This document shows, piece after piece, positions 25,698-34,802 of a stretch of DNA of 64,000 nucleotides. Under the pieces are notes generated by a model. The model was given only the letters and a program-made list of their open reading frames with translations, had not been told where the DNA came from and did not search any database. Numbering within the stretch: position 1 is the stretch's first letter; each line of letters begins with the position of its first letter. The DNA lies in contig NZ_MUXU01000038.1 in the NCBI RefSeq assembly GCF_002014985.1, forward strand, positions 1 to 64,000, read 5' to 3'. The stretch comes from Moraxella caviae (GTDB lineage: Bacteria; Pseudomonadota; Gammaproteobacteria; Pseudomonadales; Moraxellaceae). The position numbers were made by a program, and so were the translations under genes.

Positions 25698-26108
25698 ATG
25701 CAAACCAAACTATTCGTATCTGCCCTAATCGCTTCTCTAGCACTAACCGCTTGCTCAAAGCCTGCTGAAGCTCCAAAAGCTGAAGAAGCTGCTGCTACCG
25801 AAGCAACTGAAGCCGCTGCTGAAGCTACCGAAGCTGCTGAAAACGCAGAAGCTGCTGCTGCAGAAGCTACCGAAGCAACCGCTGAAACTGCTGAAAACGC
25901 AGAAGCTACTGCTGAAGCTGAAGCAAAAGACGCTGCTGATGCAACCGTTGAAGCTGCTAAAGACGCTGCTGGTGCTGTAGCAGACGCTGCTACTGACGCT
26001 GCACAAGCTGCTGCTGACGCTACTGCAGAAACTGCTGCTAACGCTGCTGAAGCTGTTGCAGACGCTGCACAAGGCGCTGCTGACGCTGCTAAAGAAGCTG
26101 CTAAATAA
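25698..26108 (+). CDS. Small Ala/Glu-rich repetitive lipoprotein
   Basis: A 136-residue protein of unknown function. The first 19 residues form a signal peptide ending in the lipobox LTAC, so Cys19 should be lipidated and the protein anchored in a membrane. The rest is almost only Ala, Glu, Asp, Thr and Lys, built from irregular units such as EATEAAENAEA and DAAxxAAxAVADAA. It should form a long amphipathic helix or coiled coil without aromatic residues, like Lpp-type or LEA-like proteins. The Glu-rich first half gives way to an Asp-rich second half. CGGAGATTATC precedes ATG; the frame is open 14 codons upstream but without a signal peptide start. Confidence 0.8.
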   Translation: MQTKLFVSALIASLALTACSKPAEAPKAEEAAATEATEAAAEATEAAENAEAAAAEATEATAETAENAEATAEAEAKDAADATVEAAKDAAGAVADAATDAAQAAADATAETAANAAEAVADAAQGAADAAKEAAK

Positions 26109-26127
26109 TTTTAGTTTAGCAATAAGC

Positions 26128-26160
26128 AAAAAAGAGAGCCATTTAGGTTCTCTTTTTTTA
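26128..26160 (+). terminator. Intrinsic terminator of the lipoprotein gene
   Basis: AAAAAGAGAGCC pairs with GGTTCTCTTTTT (one wobble, five-base loop) and is followed by more T. It starts 20 bases after the stop. Confidence 0.9.
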
Positions 26161-26305
26161 TTCTCCAATCCAGTCAGTCTTATCAAACCACTCTTATCAA
26201 ACCAACAAATACAGCCTAAAATTTTACGGATGCTGCTTGATGGATTTTGCAAGACAACAAATCCCCGCCCTGTCAATTAAGCCAACAAGCTGGCACAATC
26301 ACCAC

Positions 26306-26345
26306 TAAAAAACCACCCCAAACTTACGCTTGAGATGGTTTTTGG
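26306..26345 (-). terminator. Probable terminator of fumarase gene
   Basis: AAAAACCA (26308-26315) pairs with TGGTTTTT (26336-26343), with a partly paired interior containing two C-A mismatches. On the minus strand it ends in a six-T run, about 35 bases after the fumarase stop. Confidence 0.5.
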
Positions 26346-26379
26346 TTTTTTGGGTGTTTTAGCTTAAGCCGAGTACCGC

Positions 26380-27906
26380 TTAGGCTTCTACCACTGGGAT
26401 TTTGCCGATTTTGGCTTGCCAGATTTTTGGTGCGGTGGCGTGTACTGAGTTGCCGCTGCTGTCCACCGCCACAGTAACTGGCATATCCTTGACTTCAAAC
26501 TCATAAATCGCTTCCATACCCAGCTCTGGGAATGCCACGACTTTAGCGTTTTTAATCGCTTTAGACACCAAATAAGCCGAGCCGCCCACTGCCATCAGGT
26601 ACACCGCTTTATTATCAGCGATGGCTTGGCACGCCAATTCACCACGCTCAGACTTACCAATCATACCAAGCAGACCCGTTTGCTCAAGCATTTGGCGGGT
26701 GAATTTATCCATGCGTGTGGCGGTCGTTGGGCCAGCAGGGCCGACCACTTCATCACGCACAGGATCCACAGGACCAACGTAGTAAATCAGCTTGTTGGTG
26801 AAATCCACTGGCAAAGTTTCGCCATTATTTAGCATATCTGTCATGCGTTTGTGCGCAGCATCACGGCCTGTGTAAATCTTACCGCTCAGCAAAATCACAT
26901 CGCCTGTCTTCCAGCTTGCCACTTCTTCTTTGGTCAGCGTATCCACGTTCACACGCTTGCCGTTTTCAGGGTTGTAAGTGATGTCAGGATACACGTCTAG
27001 GCTTGGCGGTGTCAGCTCCACAGGGCCTGAGCCGTCCAGCACAAATTCCACATGGCGAGTGGCGGCGCAGTTTGGAATCATCGCCACAGGCTTACTGGCT
27101 GCGTGCGTTGGGTAGTCTAAGATTTTTACGTCCAGCACCGTTGTCAAGCCGCCCAAGCCCTGCGCACCAATGCCCAGCGCGTTCACTTTTTCATAAAGCT
27201 CAAGGCGCAGGCTTTCGGTGGTAGAAAGCTCGGCACCGCTGGCGGCTTTTTCTTGCAATTCATGAATGTCAATGTGGCTCATCAAGGATTCTTTGGCAAG
27301 CAATGCCGCCTTTTCTGGTGTGCCGCCAATGCCAATGCCTAAAATCCCCGGCGGACACCAGCCTGCGCCCATCGTTGGAACGGTTTTTAGCACCCAATCC
27401 ACGATGCTGTCTGATGGGTTTAGCATGGCAAGTTTTGATTTGTTCTCAGAACCGCCGCCTTTTGCCGCACAAGTTACTTCTACTTTATCGCCTGCCACGA
27501 TTTCCATGTGGATAACCGCTGGCGTGTTGTCTTTGGTGTTTACACGCTTGCCCGCTGGGTCAGCCAGCACAGACGCACGCAGCTTGTTTTCGTTTAGGTT
27601 GTACGCACGGCGCACGCCTTCGTTCACCATGTCTGCCACGCTCATGGTGCTGTCCCATTGCACGTTCATGCCCACTTTTAAGAACACCGTGGCGATGCCT
27701 GTGTCTTGGCAAATTGGGCGTTTGCCTTCGGCGCACATACGACTGTTCACCAAAATTTGCGTCATTGCGTCTTTGGCGGCAGGGTTTTCTTCACGCTCTA
27801 GGGCTTCGCTTAGGGCTTGAATGTAGTCGGTTGGGTGGTAGTAGCTGATGAACTGAAAGGCGTCAGCGATACTTTGGATAAAATCATCTTGCTTAATGAT
27901 GGTCAT
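26380..27906 (-). CDS. Fumarate hydratase, class I (iron-sulfur)
   Basis: A 508-residue class I fumarase, an oxygen-sensitive [4Fe-4S] enzyme converting fumarate to malate in the TCA cycle. The N-terminal alpha part contains CQDTGIATVF, CAAKGGGSENKSK and GWCPPGILGIGIGGTPEKAA; the C-terminal beta part contains YTGRDAAHKRM and YVGPVDPVRDEVVGPAGPTTATRMD. Cysteines in CQDTG, near CAATRH and in GWCPP are the likely cluster ligands. ATG at 27906 follows AAGGAA; the frame is open 35 codons upstream without a matching N-terminus. It would also take up the fumarate released by the tyrosine catabolic genes. Confidence 0.93.
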   Translation of the reverse strand: MTIIKQDDFIQSIADAFQFISYYHPTDYIQALSEALEREENPAAKDAMTQILVNSRMCAEGKRPICQDTGIATVFLKVGMNVQWDSTMSVADMVNEGVRRAYNLNENKLRASVLADPAGKRVNTKDNTPAVIHMEIVAGDKVEVTCAAKGGGSENKSKLAMLNPSDSIVDWVLKTVPTMGAGWCPPGILGIGIGGTPEKAALLAKESLMSHIDIHELQEKAASGAELSTTESLRLELYEKVNALGIGAQGLGGLTTVLDVKILDYPTHAASKPVAMIPNCAATRHVEFVLDGSGPVELTPPSLDVYPDITYNPENGKRVNVDTLTKEEVASWKTGDVILLSGKIYTGRDAAHKRMTDMLNNGETLPVDFTNKLIYYVGPVDPVRDEVVGPAGPTTATRMDKFTRQMLEQTGLLGMIGKSERGELACQAIADNKAVYLMAVGGSAYLVSKAIKNAKVVAFPELGMEAIYEFEVKDMPVTVAVDSSGNSVHATAPKIWQAKIGKIPVVEA

Positions 27907-28036
27907 AAGAGTTCCTTTTTTGGCTGTTTGCAAAGCAAATGGCTGTGGTAATTTGGCGCAAAACCGTGCCAACCCACACATTGTAACAGAAAACCGCACA
28001 AAATTTGGCAAATTTTCTGTTTTTATTTTTATCTTG

Positions 28037-28092
28037 TTATGATTGATAAAATTAAATTATAATCATATTTTTGATAATTTAATCAATCATAA
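28037..28092. repeat. Long AT-rich inverted repeat upstream of fumarase
   Basis: An 18-base arm (28037-28054, TTATGATTGATAAAATTA) and its near-complement (28075-28092) differ at one position and are separated by 20 bases that include TATAAT. It lies between the hisC stop and the fumarase start, about 130 bases upstream of the fumarase ATG. Confidence 0.7.
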
Positions 28093-28114
28093 AATGACGG
28101 TTCAACGGTAAAAC

Positions 28115-29215
28115 TCACAAAATTTGCGTCAAAACCTGAATCAAGCGTGCGTTTTGCTCGGCAGTTCCTACCGTGATGCGCAGATACTCACTGATACGCT
28201 CTTTTTGCCAATGGCGCACAATCACGCCTTGTTCACGCAGTTTTTCAAACACGTCTTTGGCACTAAGCGTGTGATGATTTGGCGCAGCAAACACAAAATT
28301 TGCCGAACTTGGCAGCACTTTAAAGCCAAGCTCATTCAAGTCATTCACCAGCGCAGCACGCAGCGCAATCACTTCAAGGCGTTTTTGCTCAAAGTATTCA
28401 CCATCAGCAATGCTCGCTGCCGCACCAGCCTGCGCCACACGGTCAAGCGGATAGCTGTTAAAGCTGTTTTTCATGGCGCTAAGTGCCGCAATCAAACTTG
28501 GATTGGCAAACGCCATGCCCACACGCAAACCCGCCAAGGCACGCGATTTTGAGAAGGTTTGGGTAACGACTAAATTGTCATATTTACGAATCAGCGACAC
28601 CGCACTGGCAGCCGCCACGTCATCGGCATAATCAATGTACGCTTCATCAATCACCACCACCGAATCGCTGTGGCGACGTGCCAGCGTCTCGATGTCAGCA
28701 AGCGATAACAGCACGCCAGTCGGTGCGTTTGGGTTGGCGATGATGATGCCACCGCACGGTGCTTGGTAGTCGTTAATATCAATACAAAAATCAGCATTCA
28801 AAGGAATTTTTTGCAATTCAACGCCAAAGGTATCGGCATACACAGGATAAAAGCTGTAACCGATGTCAGGCGTCAAAAGCGGCTGCGGCTTTAAAAAGAA
28901 ACTGGCAAATACCAACGCCAGCACTTCATCAGAGCCATTGCCCACAAACACTTCATCAATGTCAAGCCCATGAAAATCCGCCAACGCCTGTCTGAGTGCG
29001 TCCGATTCTGGCTCAGGGTACAGGCGCAGCACCGCTTCATCATCAAGCACCGCACGCATGGCAGCGATGGCTTTTGGGCTTGGCGCAAAGGGGTTTTCGT
29101 TGGTGTTTAGCTTGCACAAATTGGCGTGCTTGGGCTGCTCACCGGGAACGTACGGGCTTAGGCTTTTTGCCTTGTCGCTCCACAGGCGTGTGTTTGGGAG
29201 TGTTGGCGTTGTCAT
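28115..29215 (-). CDS. hisC: Histidinol-phosphate aminotransferase
   Basis: A 366-residue PLP aminotransferase of fold type I. KLNTNENPFAPSP near the N-terminus, NGSDEVLALVF, NPNAPTGVLLS, VVIDEAYIDYAD and TFSKSRALAGLRVGMAFA (PLP lysine in SKSRALAG) are HisC signatures. It converts imidazole acetol phosphate to histidinol phosphate with glutamate. AAGGATTATT precedes ATG. It is the third gene of the hisG-hisD-hisC set, 54 bases after hisD. Confidence 0.95.
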   Translation of the reverse strand: MTTPTLPNTRLWSDKAKSLSPYVPGEQPKHANLCKLNTNENPFAPSPKAIAAMRAVLDDEAVLRLYPEPESDALRQALADFHGLDIDEVFVGNGSDEVLALVFASFFLKPQPLLTPDIGYSFYPVYADTFGVELQKIPLNADFCIDINDYQAPCGGIIIANPNAPTGVLLSLADIETLARRHSDSVVVIDEAYIDYADDVAAASAVSLIRKYDNLVVTQTFSKSRALAGLRVGMAFANPSLIAALSAMKNSFNSYPLDRVAQAGAAASIADGEYFEQKRLEVIALRAALVNDLNELGFKVLPSSANFVFAAPNHHTLSAKDVFEKLREQGVIVRHWQKERISEYLRITVGTAEQNARLIQVLTQIL

Positions 29216-29269
29216 AATAATCCTTGGATTTTCAAGCAGTTAAACCAAACGATACATCAAAACCATCAA

Positions 29270-30574
29270 CTAAGCATGTCTAAAACGTGCCGACAAAGCG
29301 TGCGCATCTAGGTTTTCTTCCACCGCCAAAATGTCCGCTGTCTTAGCCAGTGGCTTGCTGCCTTGTTCTGTGCAATAAATCAGCGATGATTTTTTGGTGA
29401 AGTCATACACCCCAAGCGGCGAGCTAAAACGTGCCGTGCCTGACGTTGGCAAAACGTGGTTGCTGCCTGCGCAATAATCGCCAATCGCTTCTGGCGTGTG
29501 TCGTCCCATAAAAATCGCGCCTGCGTGGCGAATGTCGTCCAGCACTTCTTCAGGATTATCCAAAGACAGCTCAAGATGCTCTGGTGCAACTTGATTCACC
29601 ACCGCCAAGCCTTCCGTGCGGTCTTTTACCAAAATCAGCGCGCCACGATTGGCAAGTGCGGTGCGTGCGATGTCAGCTTTTGGCAATTTTTCCAGTGCCT
29701 TATCAATGGCGGCTTGCACAGCATTCAGCTGATTTTCGCAAGTCGTTACAAAAATCGCCTGCGCCACCGTGTCATGCTCCGCTTGCGACAGCAAATCCAT
29801 CGCCAGCCAGTCGGCATTATCCGCCGCCTGCCCTTCGGCATACACCAGCACTTCAGACGGCCCTGCAATCATATCAATGCCCACCTGCCCAAACACCGCT
29901 CGCTTAGCAGCCGCAACATATTTATTGCCCGGCCCTGTGATTTTATCCACCGCACGAATGCTGTCCGTGCCATACGCCAAAGCCGCCACCGCTTGCGCAC
30001 CGCCGATGGTAATGACGGTATTCACGCCTGCCAAATGCGCCGCCGCCAGCACCAAAGGATTGAGCTCACCATTTGGCGCAGGCACGACCATCGTGATGTT
30101 TGACACGCCAGCCACCTTGGCAGGAATGGCGTTCATCAGCACGCTGGACGGATAACTCGCCAAACCGCCCGGCACATAAATACCCACGCTGTCAAGCGGT
30201 GTTACCTTTTGCCCTAGCATATTGCCAAGGCTGTCGGTAAAGCGAAATCCTGTTTCCACTTGGTGCTGATGAAAAGCAAAAATGCGCTCGGCTGCCAGAT
30301 TCAGCGCCGCTTTCACTTCATCATTAAGTGCATCAAAGGCGACTTTTAGTGCATCTGCGCTGATAAAAAGCTCGCTCATCGTGGTCGCTGGGTGTTTGTC
30401 GAACTTTTGCGTCAGCTCAAGCACCGCTGCATCGCCACGCGCTCGCACATCAGCGATGATGTCATTAACGGTAGCGACAAGGCTGTCATCAGTTACGGTT
30501 TCAAAGGCAAGCAGCTTGGCAAGGTCGGTCTTAAAATTGGCGTCGCTTGAGCGCAAAGTAAGAATGTTTGGCAT
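29270..30574 (-). CDS. hisD: Histidinol dehydrogenase
   Basis: A 434-residue NAD- and zinc-dependent enzyme that oxidises histidinol to histidine, the last two steps of the pathway. GIYVPGGLASYPSSVLMNAIPAKVAG, GPGNKYVAAAKR, DMIAGPSEVLV and the zinc region GSNHVLPTSGTARFSSPLGVYDF are all present. GAGAACATC precedes ATG. It lies between hisG and hisC. Confidence 0.96.
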   Translation of the reverse strand: MPNILTLRSSDANFKTDLAKLLAFETVTDDSLVATVNDIIADVRARGDAAVLELTQKFDKHPATTMSELFISADALKVAFDALNDEVKAALNLAAERIFAFHQHQVETGFRFTDSLGNMLGQKVTPLDSVGIYVPGGLASYPSSVLMNAIPAKVAGVSNITMVVPAPNGELNPLVLAAAHLAGVNTVITIGGAQAVAALAYGTDSIRAVDKITGPGNKYVAAAKRAVFGQVGIDMIAGPSEVLVYAEGQAADNADWLAMDLLSQAEHDTVAQAIFVTTCENQLNAVQAAIDKALEKLPKADIARTALANRGALILVKDRTEGLAVVNQVAPEHLELSLDNPEEVLDDIRHAGAIFMGRHTPEAIGDYCAGSNHVLPTSGTARFSSPLGVYDFTKKSSLIYCTEQGSKPLAKTADILAVEENLDAHALSARFRHA

Positions 30575-30687
30575 GATGTTCTCGGTTTGGTTTTGATTTT
30601 TGATTTGATTAAAAATTTGGCGATTGGTTTTGGCTTAATTTCAAGTTCATTTTAAAAAAGTTTGCAATGATTGCATCAATCACACCA

Positions 30688-31326
30688 TCAATCTTTAGCA
30701 ATGGCGGCTTGTAATACGTCCAAAATCGGCTGTAATTGCGCAAGTTTTTGCTTATAACTTGCTGGATTGGCAATCAATCTTGACGACACTTGGCAAATCT
30801 CGTCGCGCGGCTCAAGCCCATTGGCACGCAGCGTGTTGCCCGTGTCCACCACATCCACAATCATATCGCCCAGCCCCACCAAAGGCGCAAGCTCCATTGA
30901 GCCGTACAGCTTAATCAAATCCACCTGCACGCCTTGGCTGGCAAAGTATTCACGCGCCACATTGACGTACTTAGTGGCAATGCGCAATCTACGATTTGGC
31001 AGCGGCTCGCCTGCCACGCCTGCGGTCATCAGGCGGCACTTGGCGATGTTCAAATCCAGCAGCTCATACACCTGAGCATCATACTCCATCAGCACGTCTT
31101 TACCAGCAATGCCCACGTCCGCCGCGCCATGCTCCACATAGGTTGGCACATCAGACGCACGCAACATCAAAAGGCGCACTTTTGGGTCGCTGGTGTGAAA
31201 AATCAGTTTGCGAGATTTGTTCATGTCTTCAAGCGGCGTAATGCCAGCTTGGGCAAATAATGGCAAAGTTTCATCTAAAATGCGCCCTTTGGACAAGGCG
31301 ATGGTCAATCCGTTAAAATCACTCAT
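30688..31326 (-). CDS. hisG: ATP phosphoribosyltransferase, short form
   Basis: A 212-residue HisG that starts histidine synthesis by joining ATP and PRPP. It lacks the C-terminal regulatory domain of the roughly 300-residue long form, so it should need the regulatory subunit HisZ, which is not in this window. Signatures are [42 protein letters not shown] and [22 protein letters not shown] precedes ATG. It is the first gene of hisGDC. Confidence 0.95.
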   Translation of the reverse strand: MSDFNGLTIALSKGRILDETLPLFAQAGITPLEDMNKSRKLIFHTSDPKVRLLMLRASDVPTYVEHGAADVGIAGKDVLMEYDAQVYELLDLNIAKCRLMTAGVAGEPLPNRRLRIATKYVNVAREYFASQGVQVDLIKLYGSMELAPLVGLGDMIVDVVDTGNTLRANGLEPRDEICQVSSRLIANPASYKQKLAQLQPILDVLQAAIAKD

Positions 31327-31576
31327 GATACTCTCTTGCGCTACTTTTTTAAATGTCGGTTTTGGTGATTGTTTTGAAAATTTTGTTATGGAATTTTGGT
31401 TTTAAAATTTTAGTTTAAAGCGGTTACGGTAAATTTATGCGCATCACCCCATTATACACCAAATCGCCTTTAAGAAAAGCCACAACGCACCACAACTTGA
31501 CACAAAACTTATATTTATAAACCATTTTATCTTAGCAAACGATTTTTAAACCATCAAAACAAGCCCAAATCAAACC

Positions 31577-31614
31577 CACAAAAAACGCCCTGCCAATCAA
31601 GCAAGGCGTTTTAA
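31577..31614 (-). terminator. Intrinsic terminator of murA
   Basis: AAAACGCCcTGC (31582-31593) pairs with GCAaGGCGTTTT (31601-31612), one mismatch, and on the minus strand ends in TTTTTT. Confidence 0.75.
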
Positions 31615-31654
31615 AATAAGCGAATAATTTAAAAAAATTGCAAAAACCACCCAT

Positions 31655-31684
31655 GGTTCGACAAGCTCACCACGAACGGTTTTT
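31655..31684. repeat. REP-like element (short form)
   Basis: GGTTCGACAAGCTCACC followed by ACGAACGG is an imperfect palindrome (GTTCG / CGAAC ends). Related sequences occur inside the longer repeats at 61625 and 63091 and in degenerate form near 33408. Confidence 0.7.
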
Positions 31685-31713
31685 AATTTAACTCGTTTTC
31701 CAAAAACCAGCCA

Positions 31714-32976
31714 TCAGCCCTTGATGCGCTCAATATTCACGCCCAAGCTGCGCAGCTTATTTTCCACGTCATCATAGCCACGGTCAATGTGATAAATGCG
31801 GTCAATGATACTCTCGCCATCAGCGCACGCCGCCGCCATCACCAAAGACATAGACGCACGCAGGTCGGTCGCCATCACAGGTGCAGGCATGAAAGTCTCC
31901 ACGCCTTCTACGATGGCAGAATGTCCGTCCACCTTGATGTTTGCGCCCATGCGCTGCAATTCTGGAACGTGCATGAAGCGGTTTTCAAAGATGTTTTCAA
32001 TGATGGTACTAGTGCCTTCTGCCAAGCAGCACACCGCCATCAGCTGCGCTTGCATATCGGTTGGGAAACCGGGGTGTACTTGGGTGCGAATGTCCACCGC
32101 CTTTGGTCTGCCTTTCATCACCGCACGAATCCAGTCATCGCCTGTGGTGATGGTTGCGCCCATCGCTTCAAATTTTTTCAATACTGGGTGCAAAAACTGC
32201 GCTGAAGTGCGTGTGGTCAACACATCGCCTTCGCTCATCAGTGCGCCCGCCAAATAAGAGCCTGTCTCAATGCGATCAGCAATCACGCTGTACTCACAGC
32301 CGTGCAAGCTGTCCACGCCTTCAATCACCATCGTTGGTGTGCCGATGCCGTCAATTTTTGCGCCCATCGCCACCAGCATATTCGCCAAATCCACCACTTC
32401 AGGCTCACAAGCGCAGTTTTCTAGGCGAGTTACGCCTTTTGCCAAGGCTGCCGCCATGATGACGTTTTCGGTGCCACCCACCGTTACCATATCAAAGGTA
32501 AAATCACAGCCAATCAAGCGTCCGCCTGCAGGTGCTTTGGCGTTCACATAGCCATTTTCCACCGTGATGGTTGCACCCAAAGCTTCAAAGGCTTTTAAAT
32601 GCTGATCCACAGGGCGTGAACCGATTGAGCAGCCGCCCGGCAAGCTCACCACCGCTTCACCAAAGCGTGCCAACAGCGGCCCCAGCACCAAAATAGACGC
32701 ACGCATGGTACGCACCAATTCATAAGGCGCATAATAGCTGGTTACGCTGCGTGCGTCCGCCACCACGGTATTGCCTTCTTTTTTGATGGCAACGCCAGTG
32801 CCTGCGATCAACTCAATCAAAGTTGCCGTATCTTTTAGGGTTGGCACATTGTGCAGTACCGTTTCGTCATTTGGCAGCAGCATGGCAGCCAACAGCGGCA
32901 AGGCGGCATTTTTTGAGCCAGAAATGACAACTTCGCCAGCAATGCGGCTTTTGCCTGTGATTTTAAATTTATCCAT
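31714..32976 (-). CDS. murA: UDP-N-acetylglucosamine 1-carboxyvinyltransferase
   Basis: A 420-residue enzyme that transfers enolpyruvate from PEP to UDP-GlcNAc, the first committed step of peptidoglycan synthesis. The catalytic Cys is in [15 protein letters not shown] (about residue 116), so fosfomycin sensitivity would be expected. [15 protein letters not shown] near the N-terminus and [15 protein letters not shown] are family signatures. GAGAAACCCA precedes ATG. It follows ibaG, the same order as in E. coli. Confidence 0.97.
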   Translation of the reverse strand: MDKFKITGKSRIAGEVVISGSKNAALPLLAAMLLPNDETVLHNVPTLKDTATLIELIAGTGVAIKKEGNTVVADARSVTSYYAPYELVRTMRASILVLGPLLARFGEAVVSLPGGCSIGSRPVDQHLKAFEALGATITVENGYVNAKAPAGGRLIGCDFTFDMVTVGGTENVIMAAALAKGVTRLENCACEPEVVDLANMLVAMGAKIDGIGTPTMVIEGVDSLHGCEYSVIADRIETGSYLAGALMSEGDVLTTRTSAQFLHPVLKKFEAMGATITTGDDWIRAVMKGRPKAVDIRTQVHPGFPTDMQAQLMAVCCLAEGTSTIIENIFENRFMHVPELQRMGANIKVDGHSAIVEGVETFMPAPVMATDLRASMSLVMAAACADGESIIDRIYHIDRGYDDVENKLRSLGVNIERIKG

Positions 32977-33094
32977 TGGGTTTCTCTACTAAAATACGAA
33001 CCACTAAATTCGGTACTGTGATGTTTGGTGCTACTGTCTTTGGCGCTGTAAATTTCGTGATACAATCAGCGCCATCAATCAGCACAAGCCATGC

Positions 33095-33340
33095 TTAGGC
33101 GTTTTTCTTTTCGGCATACTCAGCTGGAGTCAGCGCATGAATGGTCAAAGCGTGCATTTCGCCACTTTGAATGTGCGGATTGGCAATGGCATAAACCATC
33201 TGCTGACGTGCCACCAAACGCTTACCTTCAAAGGCTTCATCAACAATCAGCACTTCAAATTTATTGCCTTGGTTTGCCGCTTGAATCTCAGCATTCACAA
33301 AATGTGGGCGCAACAGCGCAATCAAATCATCTGCGTTCAT
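33095..33340 (-). CDS. ibaG: BolA-family protein IbaG
   Basis: An 81-residue BolA-like protein. It has the family's EVLIVDEAFEGKRLVARQQMVYAIANPHIQSGEMHALTI pattern with the conserved His in the C-terminal helix. IbaG/YrbA proteins bind [2Fe-2S] clusters with monothiol glutaredoxins and are linked to iron handling and the cell envelope. GAGAGTATT precedes ATG. Its place directly upstream of murA is conserved in gammaproteobacteria. Confidence 0.88.
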   Translation of the reverse strand: MNADDLIALLRPHFVNAEIQAANQGNKFEVLIVDEAFEGKRLVARQQMVYAIANPHIQSGEMHALTIHALTPAEYAEKKNA

Positions 33341-33645
33341 AATACTCTCTTGATATGTTTTTTAATAGTTTAATAATCGTTTTAAAAATATGCCAAAGCG
33401 AAAATCGGTTCGGGTGAATTAAAAATCAGACCTTAATCAGCTCACCCTTGACAAGCTCAAGGCGAACCAAAATCACTTTAGCCTACTTTTATCAATGGCA
33501 ATGCGCACACGCCTAAACGCCTGCGCAAAAGCCAATCGCTCATACCGCCATTATAGCAAAATTCCATCAAAAATAGCGATGTGCGCCCATAATTTTTAAG
33601 AAAAAACGCACAATTTAGCGATGTCTGACGTTTGTCAAATGCCGC
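33341..33645. other. Intergenic region with a degenerate REP copy
   Basis: About 305 bases. A degenerate hairpin related to the REP element occupies about 33408-33468: GGTTCGggTGA on the left is answered by TCACCCTTGACAAGC and GCGAACC on the right. No gene is seen; the remainder is AT-rich. Confidence 0.5.
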
Positions 33646-34542
33646 TTAAGGGCTGTTTGTGCCTTGATACAGCTCCACATAGCTGCTCGTACCGCCTGCC
33701 GCTGGGTTTGCTGGGCTTACCGCTGGATTTGGATTGGCGTACACAGGCGCAGCGTTCGTTGGGGCGTTGGTTGGTGCATTTGGCGTGTAGATTTCTTGCA
33801 TGACGTACGGCTCAGTGTCAGGCTGCGTGGCGACATAATCGTCCGCACCGCTTGACGTACCTCCATACACCACGCTGTCATTGGCTGGCGCTGCCATATT
33901 TTCATTCATCACATCGTCAGTGCCAAGCTGTGCACCTTCATCGCTCACCAAGGTCGTCAATGTAACTGCCGCTGCCATGCCCGGCGTGTTTTGGATGGCG
34001 TCTAGGATATGCCCTTGCTGCGTTGGCGTTAAGTAGCCCATGACGTAAGCAGTCTGATCACGCACGATGACCTTATACTGAGACGCACGCACGGATTTAT
34101 TGGCAAGCAATCTGGCGGCGATTTTTGATTTTAAATAGCCTTCGTGCATGGTGTGGCTTTGACTTTTTGGCGTGTCGGCAACGGTCAGATAATTATACAC
34201 CGCTGTAACATCTTTCATAGAACCCACCATGTTTTGCACGGCAAGTTTCACCGCTTCGCTCGGCACTTCGCCTGTCAAAAGCACTTCTCGGCGAAAGCTG
34301 TCAATGGCGATGCGCACCGAATTTTCGTTCACGCCTTCAATGCGCGACAAATTTTTGCGTGCAGTCAGCTCAATGCTCTCATCGCTGATACGCTCAGGAA
34401 TGGTGCGGCTCATCACTGGCGCACCAAAATTGGCGTTCTCGCCTGCACCCGTGGTTGCGCACGCTGTCAAGCCTGCCATAGCGGTCAGCAGCACCGCTGG
34501 CAGTGCCAATTTTTTATACAAAGAAGTGGTGAAAAAATTCAT
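33646..34542 (-). CDS. DolP/YraP-like BON-domain lipoprotein
   Basis: A 298-residue lipoprotein. The signal peptide ends at the lipobox LTAC (Cys28). Two BON domains follow: the first with ELTARKNLSRIEGVNENSVRIAIDSFRREVLLTGEVPSE, the second with KSKIAARLLANKSVRASQYKVIVRDQTAYVMGYLT. The C-terminal 90 residues are a low-complexity Pro/Ala/Asn/Thr tail with VYGGTSSGADDYV and PTNAPTNAAP repeats, longer than in E. coli DolP. It should maintain the outer-membrane barrier. ATG at 34542 is preferred over an in-frame GTG four codons upstream. yraN lies upstream, as in the E. coli yraN-diaA-dolP region. Confidence 0.85.
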   Translation of the reverse strand: MNFFTTSLYKKLALPAVLLTAMAGLTACATTGAGENANFGAPVMSRTIPERISDESIELTARKNLSRIEGVNENSVRIAIDSFRREVLLTGEVPSEAVKLAVQNMVGSMKDVTAVYNYLTVADTPKSQSHTMHEGYLKSKIAARLLANKSVRASQYKVIVRDQTAYVMGYLTPTQQGHILDAIQNTPGMAAAVTLTTLVSDEGAQLGTDDVMNENMAAPANDSVVYGGTSSGADDYVATQPDTEPYVMQEIYTPNAPTNAPTNAAPVYANPNPAVSPANPAAGGTSSYVELYQGTNSP

Positions 34543-34734
34543 GGTATCGCTCACAAAGGGTTGAGTATTTGATTTGATTTGATTTTCTTGATTTAAATTT
34601 AAATTTGTATTTGCAAATAAACTTTAAAACCGCAAACGCTCGTTGATGGCTTGGTTGGCATATTTTACCAAAATTTATATATGACTTAAACGTGCATCAA
34701 TCATCATGGCGATTTTTTCGTCAATTTTTGCCAA

Positions 34735-34782
34735 TTTTTAAGTCAGTTTTTAAGTCGGCTTTTAAGTCAGCTTTTAAGCTGG
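34735..34782. repeat. 12-bp tandem repeat, four copies
   Basis: Four head-to-tail imperfect copies of TTTTTAAGTCAG / CTTTTAAGTCAG, just after the yraN stop codon (on the minus strand). Copies differ at one to three positions. Confidence 0.8.
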
Positions 34783-34802
34783 TTTTACTGATTTTACGCC
34801 AA

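Larger units (their letters stand above)
31327..31713. other. Intergenic region between murA and hisG
   Basis: About 390 bases holding, from right to left on the minus strand, a REP-like sequence just after murA (31655-31684), the murA terminator (31577-31614) and the AT-rich upstream region of hisG. No gene is seen. Confidence 0.65.

Noticed and set aside
25755..26276. Long antisense reading frame (173 codons, Ser/Cys/Phe-rich) opposite the Ala-rich lipoprotein gene
   Set aside because: It exists only because the complement of GCT/GAA-rich codons lacks stops in that frame; composition is not protein-like and there is no ribosome site.
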